In this document: in pieces, positions 18,702-27,793 of the stretch | Position numbering within the stretch: the first letter of the stretch is position 1 | How the letters are laid out: each line of letters starts with the position of its first letter | NCBI GenBank assembly: GCA_965662715.1 | Contig: CBFIIS010000001.1 | Location: 3,457-67,456 of the forward strand | DNA: 64,000 nt | Reading direction: 5' to 3' | Source of the DNA: MGIIa-L1 sp965662715 | GTDB lineage: Archaea > Thermoplasmatota > Poseidoniia > Poseidoniales > Poseidoniaceae | The notes under the pieces: model-generated | The model's database searches: none | What the model saw: only the letters and a program-made list of their open reading frames with translations | Told to the model about the DNA's origin: nothing | Position numbers and translations under genes: made by a program

Positions 18702-19616
18702 ATGACGAGCGGCTCAACCGTTCGTTTGGCCTTCCGCATCGGCTACTTAGGTGATGCTTACCATGGCAGCCAAATTCAACCGGATGTCAAAACTGTACAG
18801 GGTGAGTTGATTCGGGTATTCCATAGTCTGAGATGGCTTGATCCTTCAGAGAATCAACACAATCTGGTCCTTTCCAGCAGAACTGATGCGGGTGTTCACG
18901 TGAGGGTGAATGGAGGTGTTGTTCGAATGGACCAAGAACTATGGAAAGCATTAACGCCACGAAAAATGGTTCGCGCCCTCGATGATCGGCTCCCAAAGGA
19001 TATTGCTTTCCTCGATGTGAAGGAAGTCGATGAAACATGGAACCCACGGATGGCTGAATATCGAGTCTACAGATATCGGTTGGAAGGGATTGAGTTTTGG
19101 CAGTATCCGGGCGAAGTGTTCAACGATTGGCTCTCCATGTTTGTCGGTACCTACGACGCGAGAAACTTCGCTCGACTCGAAGAAGGAAAGAATCCGATTC
19201 GAACGATCATCTCGTGTGAGCCTTGGATGGTCGATGGGCGAGTTGTTGGCTTCGAGATTGTAGGTGAGGCTTTTTTGTGGAACCAAGTTCGACGAACTGC
19301 GATGGCACTTCACCGAATGTCGATTGGAGAAATCGAACCAAAAGCGGTGAAATCAGCGATCGAACACCCTGAAATTGGGGCCGATTTTGGCGTTGCACCG
19401 CCAGACTGGTTGATGCTTTGGGGCGTTCATTGGGAAGAATTCCCTCTCGATGACAGCCCTGTGGACATCCAATGCTTTTCCGCACCACCGGCGGGAGTCG
19501 GGGTGGAACGAACCATGCGAAAGCGTTGGCGTGAAGCTGCACGGTATGAGATGAAGAGTCTCTTGCACAACGAATGGGCGCGGCTCGGGGAATTGCCAAT
19601 TGTCAAACACCGTTGA
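18702..19616 (+). CDS. truA: tRNA pseudouridine synthase A
   Basis: The 304-residue enzyme isomerises uridines at tRNA positions 38-40. The catalytic Asp lies in LVLSSRTDAGVHV. The family's RVYRYRLEG and the C-terminal GEAFLWNQVRRTAMAL (FLxxQVR) are present. Start context: AGGTGATACT before the ATG. The last 40 residues are basic and may aid tRNA binding. It converges with ribK, 2 bases apart. Confidence 0.94.
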   Translation: MTSGSTVRLAFRIGYLGDAYHGSQIQPDVKTVQGELIRVFHSLRWLDPSENQHNLVLSSRTDAGVHVRVNGGVVRMDQELWKALTPRKMVRALDDRLPKDIAFLDVKEVDETWNPRMAEYRVYRYRLEGIEFWQYPGEVFNDWLSMFVGTYDARNFARLEEGKNPIRTIISCEPWMVDGRVVGFEIVGEAFLWNQVRRTAMALHRMSIGEIEPKAVKSAIEHPEIGADFGVAPPDWLMLWGVHWEEFPLDDSPVDIQCFSAPPAGVGVERTMRKRWREAARYEMKSLLHNEWARLGELPIVKHR

Positions 19617-19618
19617 CC

Positions 19619-20182
19619 TCATTCGAGTTGAATGTGAACGGTTGCACCGTCTTCGAGGTTAAAGCGTTCTCGCAAACAAGCGCCTGCGATGATTTCGACG
19701 ACATCAATGTGCCGCGTCAAATCCGGAATGAGAAGGGCGCATGGAATGTTCCCCTCATCGGTTTTGAAGTCTGCAGTGTAGGCTGTCGCTCCACCAAAGG
19801 AGACACCATCGCGAAGGAAACCACGTATTCGATGTGCTTCAAACGACGCGACATCAACCTGTTCGGCCGCTAAGCGGTCTTCTGAAGATGCATCAAGGGT
19901 ATCGATGCCGGATTTTTTCCGCAGTGCAATGTAGTCAACCAGATCCTGACCATCCACGGTCACATTGAGTGTACCGGGCCAAGCGGTTTTCCCTAAGAGG
20001 GCACGGAATTGCTCTTGGTAATGCGGTTGGGCCATGAACACGTGAGCGCGACCAAGACCACTGCTGACCAAACCTGACAACTGCATGGGTGGGCGAAGAA
20101 CGCCTCCCTTTTGAGGTGCATGGTTGCGAAGCAACGATTCAGCATGATGAACCCAAAGGAACATCAAGCACGGGGCATTCAC
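19619..20182 (-). CDS. ribK: CTP-dependent riboflavin kinase (DUF120)
   Basis: The product is up to 187 residues. The archaeal RibK signature is visible: LVSSGLGRAHVFM, then AWPGTLNVTVDG, then GGATAYTADF and CALLIPDLTRH. It makes FMN using CTP rather than ATP, a hallmark of archaea. The start is uncertain: ATG at 20182, 20164 or 20086 (MQLSGLVSSGLG). The last best matches short homologues, while the longer versions add a 30-residue basic N-terminus. It diverges from the Kbl/BioF gene, 19 bp apart at most. Confidence 0.87.
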   Translation of the reverse strand: MNAPCLMFLWVHHAESLLRNHAPQKGGVLRPPMQLSGLVSSGLGRAHVFMAQPHYQEQFRALLGKTAWPGTLNVTVDGQDLVDYIALRKKSGIDTLDASSEDRLAAEQVDVASFEAHRIRGFLRDGVSFGGATAYTADFKTDEGNIPCALLIPDLTRHIDVVEIIAGACLRERFNLEDGATVHIQLE

Positions 20183-20201
20183 ACCACATGGAGGCGATGG
20201 T

Positions 20202-21383
20202 ATGCCCGGCGATATGTCATGGATGGAAACTCGATATGAGGAACTCTCAGAGAAATCACTTTTGTGGGAACCACCGACCTTGGAAAGCCCAAATCAACCA
20301 CGCTGTCACATGGATGGTAAACCTACCATCATGCTCTCTGCGAACAATTACCTCAACCTTACAACGCATCCAAAGGTCAAGCAAGCCATGCTTGACGCCA
20401 CAGAAAAATATGGAGCCGGAAGCGGAAGCGTTCGGGCTATTGCAGGGACCATGGATATTCATCTTGAAGCCGAGAAAAAGGTGGCCGAATTCAAAGGTGT
20501 TGAAGCATCATTGATCTATTCTGCTGGCTACACCGTCAATGTAGGTTTGATTCCTACACTCGTCACCGGACCGCAAGATGTCATCATCAGTGATGAATTG
20601 AATCATGGCTCCATCATTGATGGGGTTCGATTGACAAAAGCAAGCAGAGGCGTCTATGCACATAACGACATGGGGGAATTGGAAGCGGTGCTCAAAGCCC
20701 ACGAAAACGCCGAGCGAAAACTGATCATTACCGATGGTGTATTTTCAATGGACGGTGATATTGCGCCGCTTGATGAAGTGACATCTCTTGCCGAAGAATA
20801 TGGTGCAATGGTCTACGTCGATGATTGCCACGGAGAAGGTGTTCTTGGCGAGAAAGGTGCGGGTATTGTAGCCCAATTTAATCTTCAAGGAAAGGTCGAT
20901 TTTGAAACTGGATCTTTTTCAAAGGCACTCGGTGTCCAAGGAGGTATTCTTGCAGGAACCGAAATGACACGAAACCACGCCCTCAACCACTCACGCTCGT
21001 GGTTGCTTTCTGGATCCCAGCCACCGGGTGTTGCAGCTGCTCAAAAGGCCGCCATTGAGGTGTTGATGGATGAACCCCAACACCATGCTAAGTTGTGGGA
21101 AAATACAGATTACTTCCGCAAGGAATTGCAATCACTCGGTTTCGATACCGGGGCATCTGTGACACCGATTATCCCGGTGATGTGTGGTGATTCGAGTGTT
21201 GCAAAAGCCATGACAAAAGCACTTGGTGAAGAGGGTGTGATGGCTGGAGCAATCGTGTTTCCAATGGTGGCACGGGACAAGGCTCGAATTCGTACACAAA
21301 TGTCTGCGGGATTATCTCGTGATGATCTCGATGAAGTCTTACGCCTGTTTGAAAAGGTAGGACCTGGCTTAGGCTTAATCTGA
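20202..21383 (+). CDS. Alpha-oxoamine synthase family PLP enzyme (Kbl/BioF-like)
   Basis: The 393-residue fold-type I PLP enzyme joins an amino acid to an acyl-CoA; 2-amino-3-ketobutyrate CoA ligase (Kbl) is the nearest role. Motifs: SANNYLNLTTHP, GSGSVRAIAGT, SDELNHGSIIDG, DDCHGEGVLGEKG (canonical DDAHGxG, with Ala replaced by Cys) and TGSFSKALGVQGG with the PLP Lys. GGAGG at 20190-20194 sets the ATG at 20202. No threonine dehydrogenase or biotin genes nearby, so the substrate remains open. Confidence 0.82.
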   Translation: MPGDMSWMETRYEELSEKSLLWEPPTLESPNQPRCHMDGKPTIMLSANNYLNLTTHPKVKQAMLDATEKYGAGSGSVRAIAGTMDIHLEAEKKVAEFKGVEASLIYSAGYTVNVGLIPTLVTGPQDVIISDELNHGSIIDGVRLTKASRGVYAHNDMGELEAVLKAHENAERKLIITDGVFSMDGDIAPLDEVTSLAEEYGAMVYVDDCHGEGVLGEKGAGIVAQFNLQGKVDFETGSFSKALGVQGGILAGTEMTRNHALNHSRSWLLSGSQPPGVAAAQKAAIEVLMDEPQHHAKLWENTDYFRKELQSLGFDTGASVTPIIPVMCGDSSVAKAMTKALGEEGVMAGAIVFPMVARDKARIRTQMSAGLSRDDLDEVLRLFEKVGPGLGLI

Positions 21384-21384
21384 G

Positions 21385-21999
21385 TCACTCCTCAGCATAC
21401 TCTTCGACAACGGAACGTAACTCTTCATCGTCACCGGCAAGGGCTGCCGCATCTTCATTTGGTTCGGAGTGCTTTGATTCAATACCGATGAACGGATCTC
21501 GTCCATCTTCAAGCATGCACAACAATCGCCATCGAGGAGCCCATGAAAGATGGACATACATTGGACCGGGCAACAACAAGAGGAGCCATATAATCCACAT
21601 TGGCAGACTCACTAAATCGGTTCTTGAGATGGTTAACAGGGCCATACCGACAAACGGCATTGGGTAGAGCAAAAGCCTTGGAGGCGTCATCGGAAATCGC
21701 TTTGACCAGCGGATGAGAAGAAGGGATGAAAAACCCAAAAGAAGACATGCAACCATCAAAATCGATGTGTGAAACACCCAATTTGCAAGCCACGCATCTG
21801 TATCATCACCCGCAAATCTGTAGGGGAGAAGGAGAGCGATTGAGACAAGCAGCCCGTAAAAGGCACCAATGTTCGCTGGATGTGAAAGCCACAATGGCAG
21901 CACAGTGAATCTACGAGAGAGGGAAGTCCCAAGCAGGGTATCTTGCTCTTGCGGGCTCAAGTGCTCGAGCTTTTGACCCCATCGTGTAGGTACCGTCAC
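21385..21999 (-). CDS. Membrane protein, unknown function
   Basis: The 204-residue product has about four membrane segments (near IGAFYGLLVSIALLLPY, FHTSILMVACLLLGFSSLLL, LLLYPMPFVGMALLTI, MWIIWLLLLLPGPMYVHL) and an acidic cytoplasmic tail of about 40 residues ending EEYAEE. The stop overlaps closely with the Kbl/BioF gene on the other strand. No family recognised. Confidence 0.62.
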   Translation of the reverse strand: MTVPTRWGQKLEHLSPQEQDTLLGTSLSRRFTVLPLWLSHPANIGAFYGLLVSIALLLPYRFAGDDTDAWLANWVFHTSILMVACLLLGFSSLLLIRWSKRFPMTPPRLLLYPMPFVGMALLTISRTDLVSLPMWIIWLLLLLPGPMYVHLSWAPRWRLLCMLEDGRDPFIGIESKHSEPNEDAAALAGDDEELRSVVEEYAEE

Positions 22000-22058
22000 A
22001 TCTGTTGGTCTGAGCGAGTGGTTTTCAATGTGGGGGGTTGATTTTCGAATAAAACTCG

Positions 22059-22709
22059 TTATTCACCACGAAGTTTACTCATCAGACCATCGGGTTCAAT
22101 TTCAATTTCCTTCTGCTCTTCCAACCACGATCTGTCAAGCAGGCCACTCTCATTGGCTTCACGTTCTCGAGCATCTTCGATGGTGTCTTCAGCACCGTTG
22201 ACCGCATCCCTTAGCGCAATTGCTTGATTGATCAGGACAACCTGCTTTTTGACGCCGCGATGCGTCATTGGAAGGTCGTTGAAATGGCCGATAAGCGTGT
22301 AATCCTCATTATCACGGACCAGGTTAGAACCTCCAACGAGTTCATCCTCTGCAAGTCGGACTCGTCCTTCACCAACATCTACCCACCGACCATCAGACAA
22401 TCGAATCATCACTGTTGCACTCCCGATGGGGTCCTCATCCATGAACGGGTGATTCATATCGACCGCAAGAGGTACGTGAAGCATACTCGATCTCGAGTGC
22501 AATTGATAGATGTAAGCAGGAGCAGAAATTAAGCACACTGCTGCGAAGACAAACGAATTCATGGCATTGAGCATGAATGAAGCCAAAAGCATGGCTACAA
22601 TGCCGATGCCCAGAGATGTAAGTAGAAAGCGAATCATGAACGAACGCGCTAATTCCAGTTCATTGAAACGCCGCAATCCTGCAGGAAGGGTTGAGGTCGA
22701 CTCCTGCAT
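22059..22709 (-). CDS. Membrane-anchored protein, unknown function
   Basis: The 216-residue product has two membrane segments near the N-terminus (FLLTSLGIGIVAMLLASFML, SFVFAAVCLISAPAYIY), then a soluble domain of about 130 residues with an ATVMIRLSDGRWVDVGEG stretch and an acidic helical tail. It may form a group with the preceding gene's family (two TM segments, acidic tail). Start ATG at 22709 lies 18 bases after the upstream gene's stop. Confidence 0.6.
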   Translation of the reverse strand: MQESTSTLPAGLRRFNELELARSFMIRFLLTSLGIGIVAMLLASFMLNAMNSFVFAAVCLISAPAYIYQLHSRSSMLHVPLAVDMNHPFMDEDPIGSATVMIRLSDGRWVDVGEGRVRLAEDELVGGSNLVRDNEDYTLIGHFNDLPMTHRGVKKQVVLINQAIALRDAVNGAEDTIEDAREREANESGLLDRSWLEEQKEIEIEPDGLMSKLRGE

Positions 22710-22727
22710 GACATCACCTTCATGCCG

Positions 22728-23144
22728 TCAATCTTGAACTTCACGGCCGGTTCGGACCAAGATGTAGGATTGCGCATCCAGATCCCATGTGCCAGAATCA
22801 TCGCCATAGCGGTTCATTTGCTCAAGATGCCGAGCGATGTCAATGCCCCAGACCGACCCCCATTTGCCAAGTTTAGCGTTGACTTTTATGGTCAAATTGT
22901 TCACGCCGCGTTGCTTTTTTCTCTCATGATTAAGCAACAGGGCCGCAGTTTGAATCATGCCTTGGACAAACAGTATCTCATCTTTTGGAGCATTCCTTCT
23001 CTTGTGAGCGTTCCACAGATCTTCCCAATCTTCGTGAGCGTGCCAAAATCTTCCAAGATCGAAATCTTCCAAACCCGCTTCCCAGAGAACCAATTCCTCA
23101 CCTTCGAGATGGGGAATCTCGGATGCGTCAATCGCTTCGCCCAT
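22728..23144 (-). CDS. DUF309 protein
   Basis: The 138-residue product carries the DUF309 signature: GRFWHAHEDWEDLWNAHK followed by FVQGMIQTAALLLNHERKK. DUF309 proteins are small and helical, with conserved His/Glu residues and unknown biochemical function. It diverges from the DUF835 operon across 103 bp. Confidence 0.82.
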   Translation of the reverse strand: MGEAIDASEIPHLEGEELVLWEAGLEDFDLGRFWHAHEDWEDLWNAHKRRNAPKDEILFVQGMIQTAALLLNHERKKQRGVNNLTIKVNAKLGKWGSVWGIDIARHLEQMNRYGDDSGTWDLDAQSYILVRTGREVQD

Positions 23145-23225
23145 GTCGGCCCGAGAGCATCATGCTTGAAACCGCTATCGCAGAGGAAAATCATGCGGAC
23201 CTTTCAAGAACAGTTCAGCAGGCTT

Positions 23226-23242
23226 ACACCCCGTAGGGGTGT
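23226..23242 (+). promoter_or_regulatory. Perfect hairpin just before the DUF835 start codon
   Basis: ACACCCC, a GTA loop and GGGGTGT form a perfect 7-bp stem with a 3-base loop. It ends 5 bases before the ATG at 23248. The G-rich 3' arm (GGGGTG) is the only Shine-Dalgarno-like stretch there, so folding would hide it. It could equally be an operator palindrome in the divergent promoter region. Confidence 0.5.
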
Positions 23243-23247
23243 GAGCA

Positions 23248-24555
23248 ATGGTCGAATTACCGCAGGGCGATGTCACGGAAGTGCGCCGTGGTGATCGCGA
23301 TGCGCTCCGCCTTCTCTCTGCTGATATGGCTAAGTTATCAACCACTGGCTTCATTCGAACCGAGCGGAAACCGAAGGACAAAATGCCACGTGTAGGGCAT
23401 ATCCTCTTCGTCGAGGGACACCCTAGCCTTGCCATCCATGAAGGCGAAGCAATCGTTTTTGGGCTCGAAGCGTTGCTGGAAATCGAAGACGATGCCATAC
23501 CTCTCGAAACACTGATTGCCATTCATGAACTACCTGCCGCAGATGCACAACGGATCCGGCACCTCCACACCAACGCACTCCTCAATCTCGAAGTGGCAGA
23601 TACATCCGACGGAGGCGATGAACGTTGGTGGTCCAATGTCAAACTCAAACCAGGGAGTTGGCGCCGTGAGGAACGCTTGCCCGAACTTGAGGTGAGTGTT
23701 GAAGCCCCAGAAGCAGTTCGCCAGAAAAGCAAAGCCTACATGCAGCGCTACGAAGGACTTGAACGAATGATTCACCCAGGTGATGCCTTGGTTTTGGATG
23801 CTCAAGATCCAACTTCGATGTTCCAACTCGCGGGCCATCTTGCAACTCATGGGCGCCCAATCTTAGTGATCTCCCGTTATGATATTGATGCACTGAGCGT
23901 CGAGCATAACTTGCCATCTGCATCATGCCATTGGCTCAGCAACAGCACGCATCCAAGGGCCCTCAAACCGACCATTGATTCAGTACGAAGGGCAGTTGAC
24001 GCCTTCCTATGGGAAAATATGAGAGCTGTTGTGTTGATTGAAGGCATAGAATATCTGGCTGGAATGAACGGAGATGGGGCTACGATTGATTTCATTCGCG
24101 ACATCGTCGATGGTGTTCGAATGGATGATCATGTGGCCTTGTTTACGGTTGATTTGAATGCGTTTGATTTGGAGCCAAGACACCGCCTCACACGTAGCCT
24201 AACATCAATTCAACCCGACGAATTGGAACATTGGCTCACAGAACCTGACCTCATTCTTGACCACCCTCTATGCGCTCCACCAACCGAGGAAGAACGTCAA
24301 TGGATCGAACAACAACTGCAAAGAGCGATAGAACACTCGGCATCTTCATCTCCAATTATTGATTCGGGAACGCCACTCATTGGAGGTCATGAACCAACCA
24401 GCATTGATGAGCGAAGGCAAGCAAACGATGCACTTGATGAGCAAATAGAATCTTGGAAAAGTGAAGAAGCTGAACCAGAAACTGTGGCCTCCGAACCATT
24501 ACCCAAAGGGGCACCTGACACACCACTCGAAGTGATGCCAAAAGAACCACAATAG
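23248..24555 (+). CDS. DUF835 protein, first gene of the DnaA-like operon; ends at UAG
   Basis: The 435-residue product has an N-terminal domain (about 1-90) of unknown type and a middle DUF835 domain (about 170-310: HPGDALVLDAQDP, ILVISRYDIDALSV, VVLIEGIEYLAGMNG). A Glu/Pro-rich C-terminal linker follows. DUF835 occurs mainly in Euryarchaeota, often with signalling modules; its role is unclear. The TAG at 24553 is followed without any gap by an open frame in the same phase with the same low-complexity composition (next feature). That suggests one 652-residue protein interrupted by UAG. Confidence 0.75.
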   Translation: MVELPQGDVTEVRRGDRDALRLLSADMAKLSTTGFIRTERKPKDKMPRVGHILFVEGHPSLAIHEGEAIVFGLEALLEIEDDAIPLETLIAIHELPAADAQRIRHLHTNALLNLEVADTSDGGDERWWSNVKLKPGSWRREERLPELEVSVEAPEAVRQKSKAYMQRYEGLERMIHPGDALVLDAQDPTSMFQLAGHLATHGRPILVISRYDIDALSVEHNLPSASCHWLSNSTHPRALKPTIDSVRRAVDAFLWENMRAVVLIEGIEYLAGMNGDGATIDFIRDIVDGVRMDDHVALFTVDLNAFDLEPRHRLTRSLTSIQPDELEHWLTEPDLILDHPLCAPPTEEERQWIEQQLQRAIEHSASSSPIIDSGTPLIGGHEPTSIDERRQANDALDEQIESWKSEEAEPETVASEPLPKGAPDTPLEVMPKEPQ

Positions 24556-25206
24556 GTGGCTGTAGACCCGCAAAAAGTCAAATCAGTTCCTCCCAAAAAA
24601 CAGGCTGTTGAACCAGATTCCGAGCGCAAAGAACAACCACAAATCAAGGCACCAATCGCCGTGGTCAAAAAGGGACCTCGCCCTGCTCAAAGGATTCGTA
24701 GACGAGGAAAAACACACGCGAATACTGCGTCGGTACCGACTCATGTGGCTCGTGTTGCAGCAGCTGCGGAAGCACCAGAACGCCCCTCTGAGTTCCCAAA
24801 GCAATCCAGTGTTCACAAACCAACAGCAATTTCATCAACCCTCGAATCGTTCACGCTGCGCCAGGACAGAGCGGTGCAACGAACCTTCAATGCACCTTCA
24901 TCGCCACGGATGAACCTCAATCAAGCGGCACAACAAGACGCAGCAAAAGGCCACTACGAATTGCCACCATTGAATCGAGGACCACGGCCAATGGCAGCAG
25001 TCAATGACCGCCACCCAGATGCAGCCAATGAGGCACTTTCGCCCTTGCTTGCCCGCCCGGGGATCGATGCTGAAGCACAACCTAAGCACTTACCGAGAGA
25101 AATTGCTTCCATGGCCCAAAGCCCAGGAAGCATCGAAGATCACCTCAGTGTATGGGAACGTGAGGACCTTGAACGCTTAAGGCGAGAAAAGGAGGGGGCT
25201 GAATGA
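24556..25206 (+). CDS. Pro/Glu/Ala-rich disordered protein, or C-terminal part of the DUF835 protein
   Basis: 216 codons open directly after the in-frame TAG. The first codon, GTG, could be a start, but no ribosome site lies upstream. The first 90 residues are Pro/Lys/Gln-rich and disordered, like the end of the preceding ORF. No domain is recognised; the end (LSVWEREDLERLRREKEGAE) is a charged helix. The TGA overlaps the ATG of the DnaA-like gene (ATGA), so all three are translationally linked. Either an independent gene with a poor start or the C-terminal part made by UAG readthrough. Confidence 0.5.
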   Translation: MAVDPQKVKSVPPKKQAVEPDSERKEQPQIKAPIAVVKKGPRPAQRIRRRGKTHANTASVPTHVARVAAAAEAPERPSEFPKQSSVHKPTAISSTLESFTLRQDRAVQRTFNAPSSPRMNLNQAAQQDAAKGHYELPPLNRGPRPMAAVNDRHPDAANEALSPLLARPGIDAEAQPKHLPREIASMAQSPGSIEDHLSVWEREDLERLRREKEGAE

Positions 25207-27254
25207 GTTCTCGAAAGGAGCATTTGGATTTGGCAATTGCACGTGCCAAACAACGGCTAAGCGACACCGGTGCAAGCACATCCTTCCCAGAAGAGGCACC
25301 TCAACGCAGCAACAAAACACAACCTCCGAAATCGAAGTTGAACCAATTGTTGGGCAAGCGCGAAGTGCCGATCCCACAGCAAGGATCATTGCTGCAAAGG
25401 GTCGGGGTGGTCCAGCGTCCAACCTATGAACTCGTCGCAGATGCAGTACTTGGAAAAGAAAGCAGGAAACCTCAACCTGCGCTCAACCTTGCCAGTGATG
25501 ATGAATCATTGGCAACGATTGTGGCCAATCGATTACGAAGCCTGAGGGAGCGAACGGGCGATTCAATTGAAGAGGGATACGCTTCGTCAAATGCTGATGA
25601 TTTCTTTGTCGGGATGGAACATGACGGTCGACCTGTGTGGGAGAGTGTGCTCGATGATCAGCGTGGAAGAACCCTTCACACCCTACCAGAACACATGGCT
25701 CAACCTGATCCAGCCTCGCCATTCCACCATACCATCACTGCGCCAATTTCGGCATCATGGCCACCAAGATTGCGTCCTGAAACGCGAATGAGTTTCAAGC
25801 AATGGTTCGCTACCGAGGAAAATCTACGAGCGACGCAAGCGGCTGAAGCAGTTGTCGATTCACCCGGTACCGCATTGAACCCTCTTGTCATCATTGGACC
25901 GAGTGAAAGTGGTAGATCTCACCTCCTCCATGCCCTTGCCCAAGGCGTGTTAAGGCGACAGGAGGGTGGTGTATTTTTGCTTGGTGCAGCCGATCTCGTA
26001 TCCCTTGAACGATTGCCAGAGGGTTGGCAAGAGGCGCTGGCTCATGCACGGCTGTTCGCTGTGGATGATGTCCATATGGTGGCCGATCAGCCAGAGGTTG
26101 CAAGCATGCTTGGCATGATGGTTGATTATGCTCTTAACATGGGCGTCCACGTCGTACTCACGAGCATGATTGAACCACATCGATGGCCCGCTTCGAGGCT
26201 ATGGGACTTGATCAAAAATGCAGCAAGCGTGAATCTATTTTCACCAAAGCCAACAAGCCTCGTCCTGTTTGCACGAACATTAGCTTTGCAACGAAGCCTG
26301 ATGCTTGACGATGGACAGTTAGCGAGCATCGTGCTCCACAATGAAGCCTCATGGAGGGCAACAAAAGCGAATTTCGATATGGTTGCATTGGCCATTGAAT
26401 CTGGGCAAGAACTCCTCGATGGTGACGATGTAGCATCGGTGTTATCTGGTGAACTTATCAAATCACAACGGCCTCGACCTGCAGTTGAACGAGAGAACGT
26501 ATCTGACATAGCAACTCGACTGATCTCAGAAGCATCTGACGTTGTGTATAGCGACCACAAAATTGGCGGCATTGAACTTCACTCCACGCTTCCAACCATT
26601 GGTGAGGACGACTATGAACCGCCACAATTTGATACTGAGGCGATGGCGCAGAACGCTGAATCCCGTCACACTGCTTACATGCGTACTGCGCTTGAAGACA
26701 TTGATCTTAGCCTTCCATCCGTCCTTGCGCTTCACGAACGAGAAGAGCATCTCGTAGCCCGAACCGGGCGTATTGAAGAACGAGATTACAGCACTGCAGC
26801 AGACATATTGACCGATTTAGACGAATCAATTGATGCCAAAATTGGCGCCTTTGAATCCGAATTCACAGAACAAGGCGTTCGTCTGGGACAACTTGAACAA
26901 AAAATGATTCAATTAGCAGAACAGACATCTGAAGCCTCAATTGAGGAACTGATTCAGATTGCCGACGATTTACGACGATTAGAGGAAGAACTTGTTGAAA
27001 TCGATCCAGAACGAGGGCCTTTACCACCGTTTGAAGAAGACGTGAAAAAGAAGCGAAGAACGATTGGCAGGCGTAAAAAGAAGCCCATTGCTGATCCAGC
27101 TGAGGCCCTCGACAGTTAGGTCCCTGATGGTGAATGGGATGTCGATGCGGCCAACATCGACATGATGGATTTACTTGAAGATGAACCCGTGCGTAAAATC
27201 ACCCTCGCTACCATCTCACCCGCCACATTAACGCCTTTGGGTGAAGAAGAATGA
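25203..27254 (+). CDS. DnaA/Hda-like AAA+ protein, with an in-frame UAG at 27117-27119
   Basis: Up to the UAG the protein has 638 residues: a disordered N-terminus (about 1-190), a DnaA-like AAA+ core (about 197-410) and a helical, acidic C-terminus with a Lys/Arg patch. Core motifs: SFKQWFATEENLRATQAA like the DnaA entry helix, Walker A GPSESGRSHLLHAL with Arg in place of Lys, Walker B LFAVDDVHMV and sensor 1 VVLTSMIEP. It lacks a DnaA-type DNA-binding domain IV. After the UAG, 44 further in-frame codons end in a TGA that overlaps the next ATG (ATGA at 27251). The UAG may therefore be internal; a plain annotation would end at 27119. Confidence 0.7.
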
Positions 27255-27721
27255 AGGCCGCCTGGTGGATGGCGGGTGTGCCCTTTTCATGCCAACCGCA
27301 GTGTGGCCGTTGTTGTGATGAGCCGGGGGGAATAGTCTACCTTTCAATAAACGATGCTGAACGTATTGCTGCGCATCATGAGTTACCGGTCGAAGAGTGG
27401 CTGGAACGCGATTGTAGACAAACCCTCGATGGACGGTATATTCTGAAAAGTAGAGCAAGCGATGATGTTTGCATCTTCCTTGATGGTGAGAAGCGCTGCT
27501 CCATTTACGAGGTCCGTCCACAACAATGTGCGGCGTTTCCATGGTGGTCCGAAAATTTAGCAACCGAACGTGCATGGAATGAGGTGAAGGCCACATGTCC
27601 CGGTCTAACTGCCGAGGATGCCATTCTTGTCGAAGGCGAAACAATTCGAATTCAGGTATTTGCCGATCGTGAATCATCCAAGGGTTTCCGAACATGGCCG
27701 CCATGGAATCGCAGAAAATGA
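27251..27721 (+). CDS. YkgJ-family Cys-cluster protein
   Basis: The 156-residue product has the YkgJ/UPF0153 pattern: FSCQPQCGRCCDEPGG near the N-terminus, then DVCIFLDGEKRCSIYEVRPQQCAAFPWW, and a later CPG. These cysteines probably bind Zn or an Fe-S cluster; the function is unknown. The ATG overlaps the TGA that ends the extended DnaA-like frame. That implies coupling and operon membership. Confidence 0.85.
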   Translation: MKAAWWMAGVPFSCQPQCGRCCDEPGGIVYLSINDAERIAAHHELPVEEWLERDCRQTLDGRYILKSRASDDVCIFLDGEKRCSIYEVRPQQCAAFPWWSENLATERAWNEVKATCPGLTAEDAILVEGETIRIQVFADRESSKGFRTWPPWNRRK

Positions 27722-27739
27722 ACAAAACTCAATTTGTAA

Positions 27740-27763
27740 TTAGGTATCCTGAAGCACACCTAA
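27740..27763 (+). terminator. Possible hairpin after the DnaA-like operon
   Basis: TTAGGT and ACCTAA form a 6-bp stem with a 12-base loop, 19 bases past the YkgJ stop. There is no strong T-run after it, so a terminator role is tentative. Confidence 0.25.
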
Positions 27764-27793
27764 ACGCAACACCCTGCCATACAAAGCAACCGA

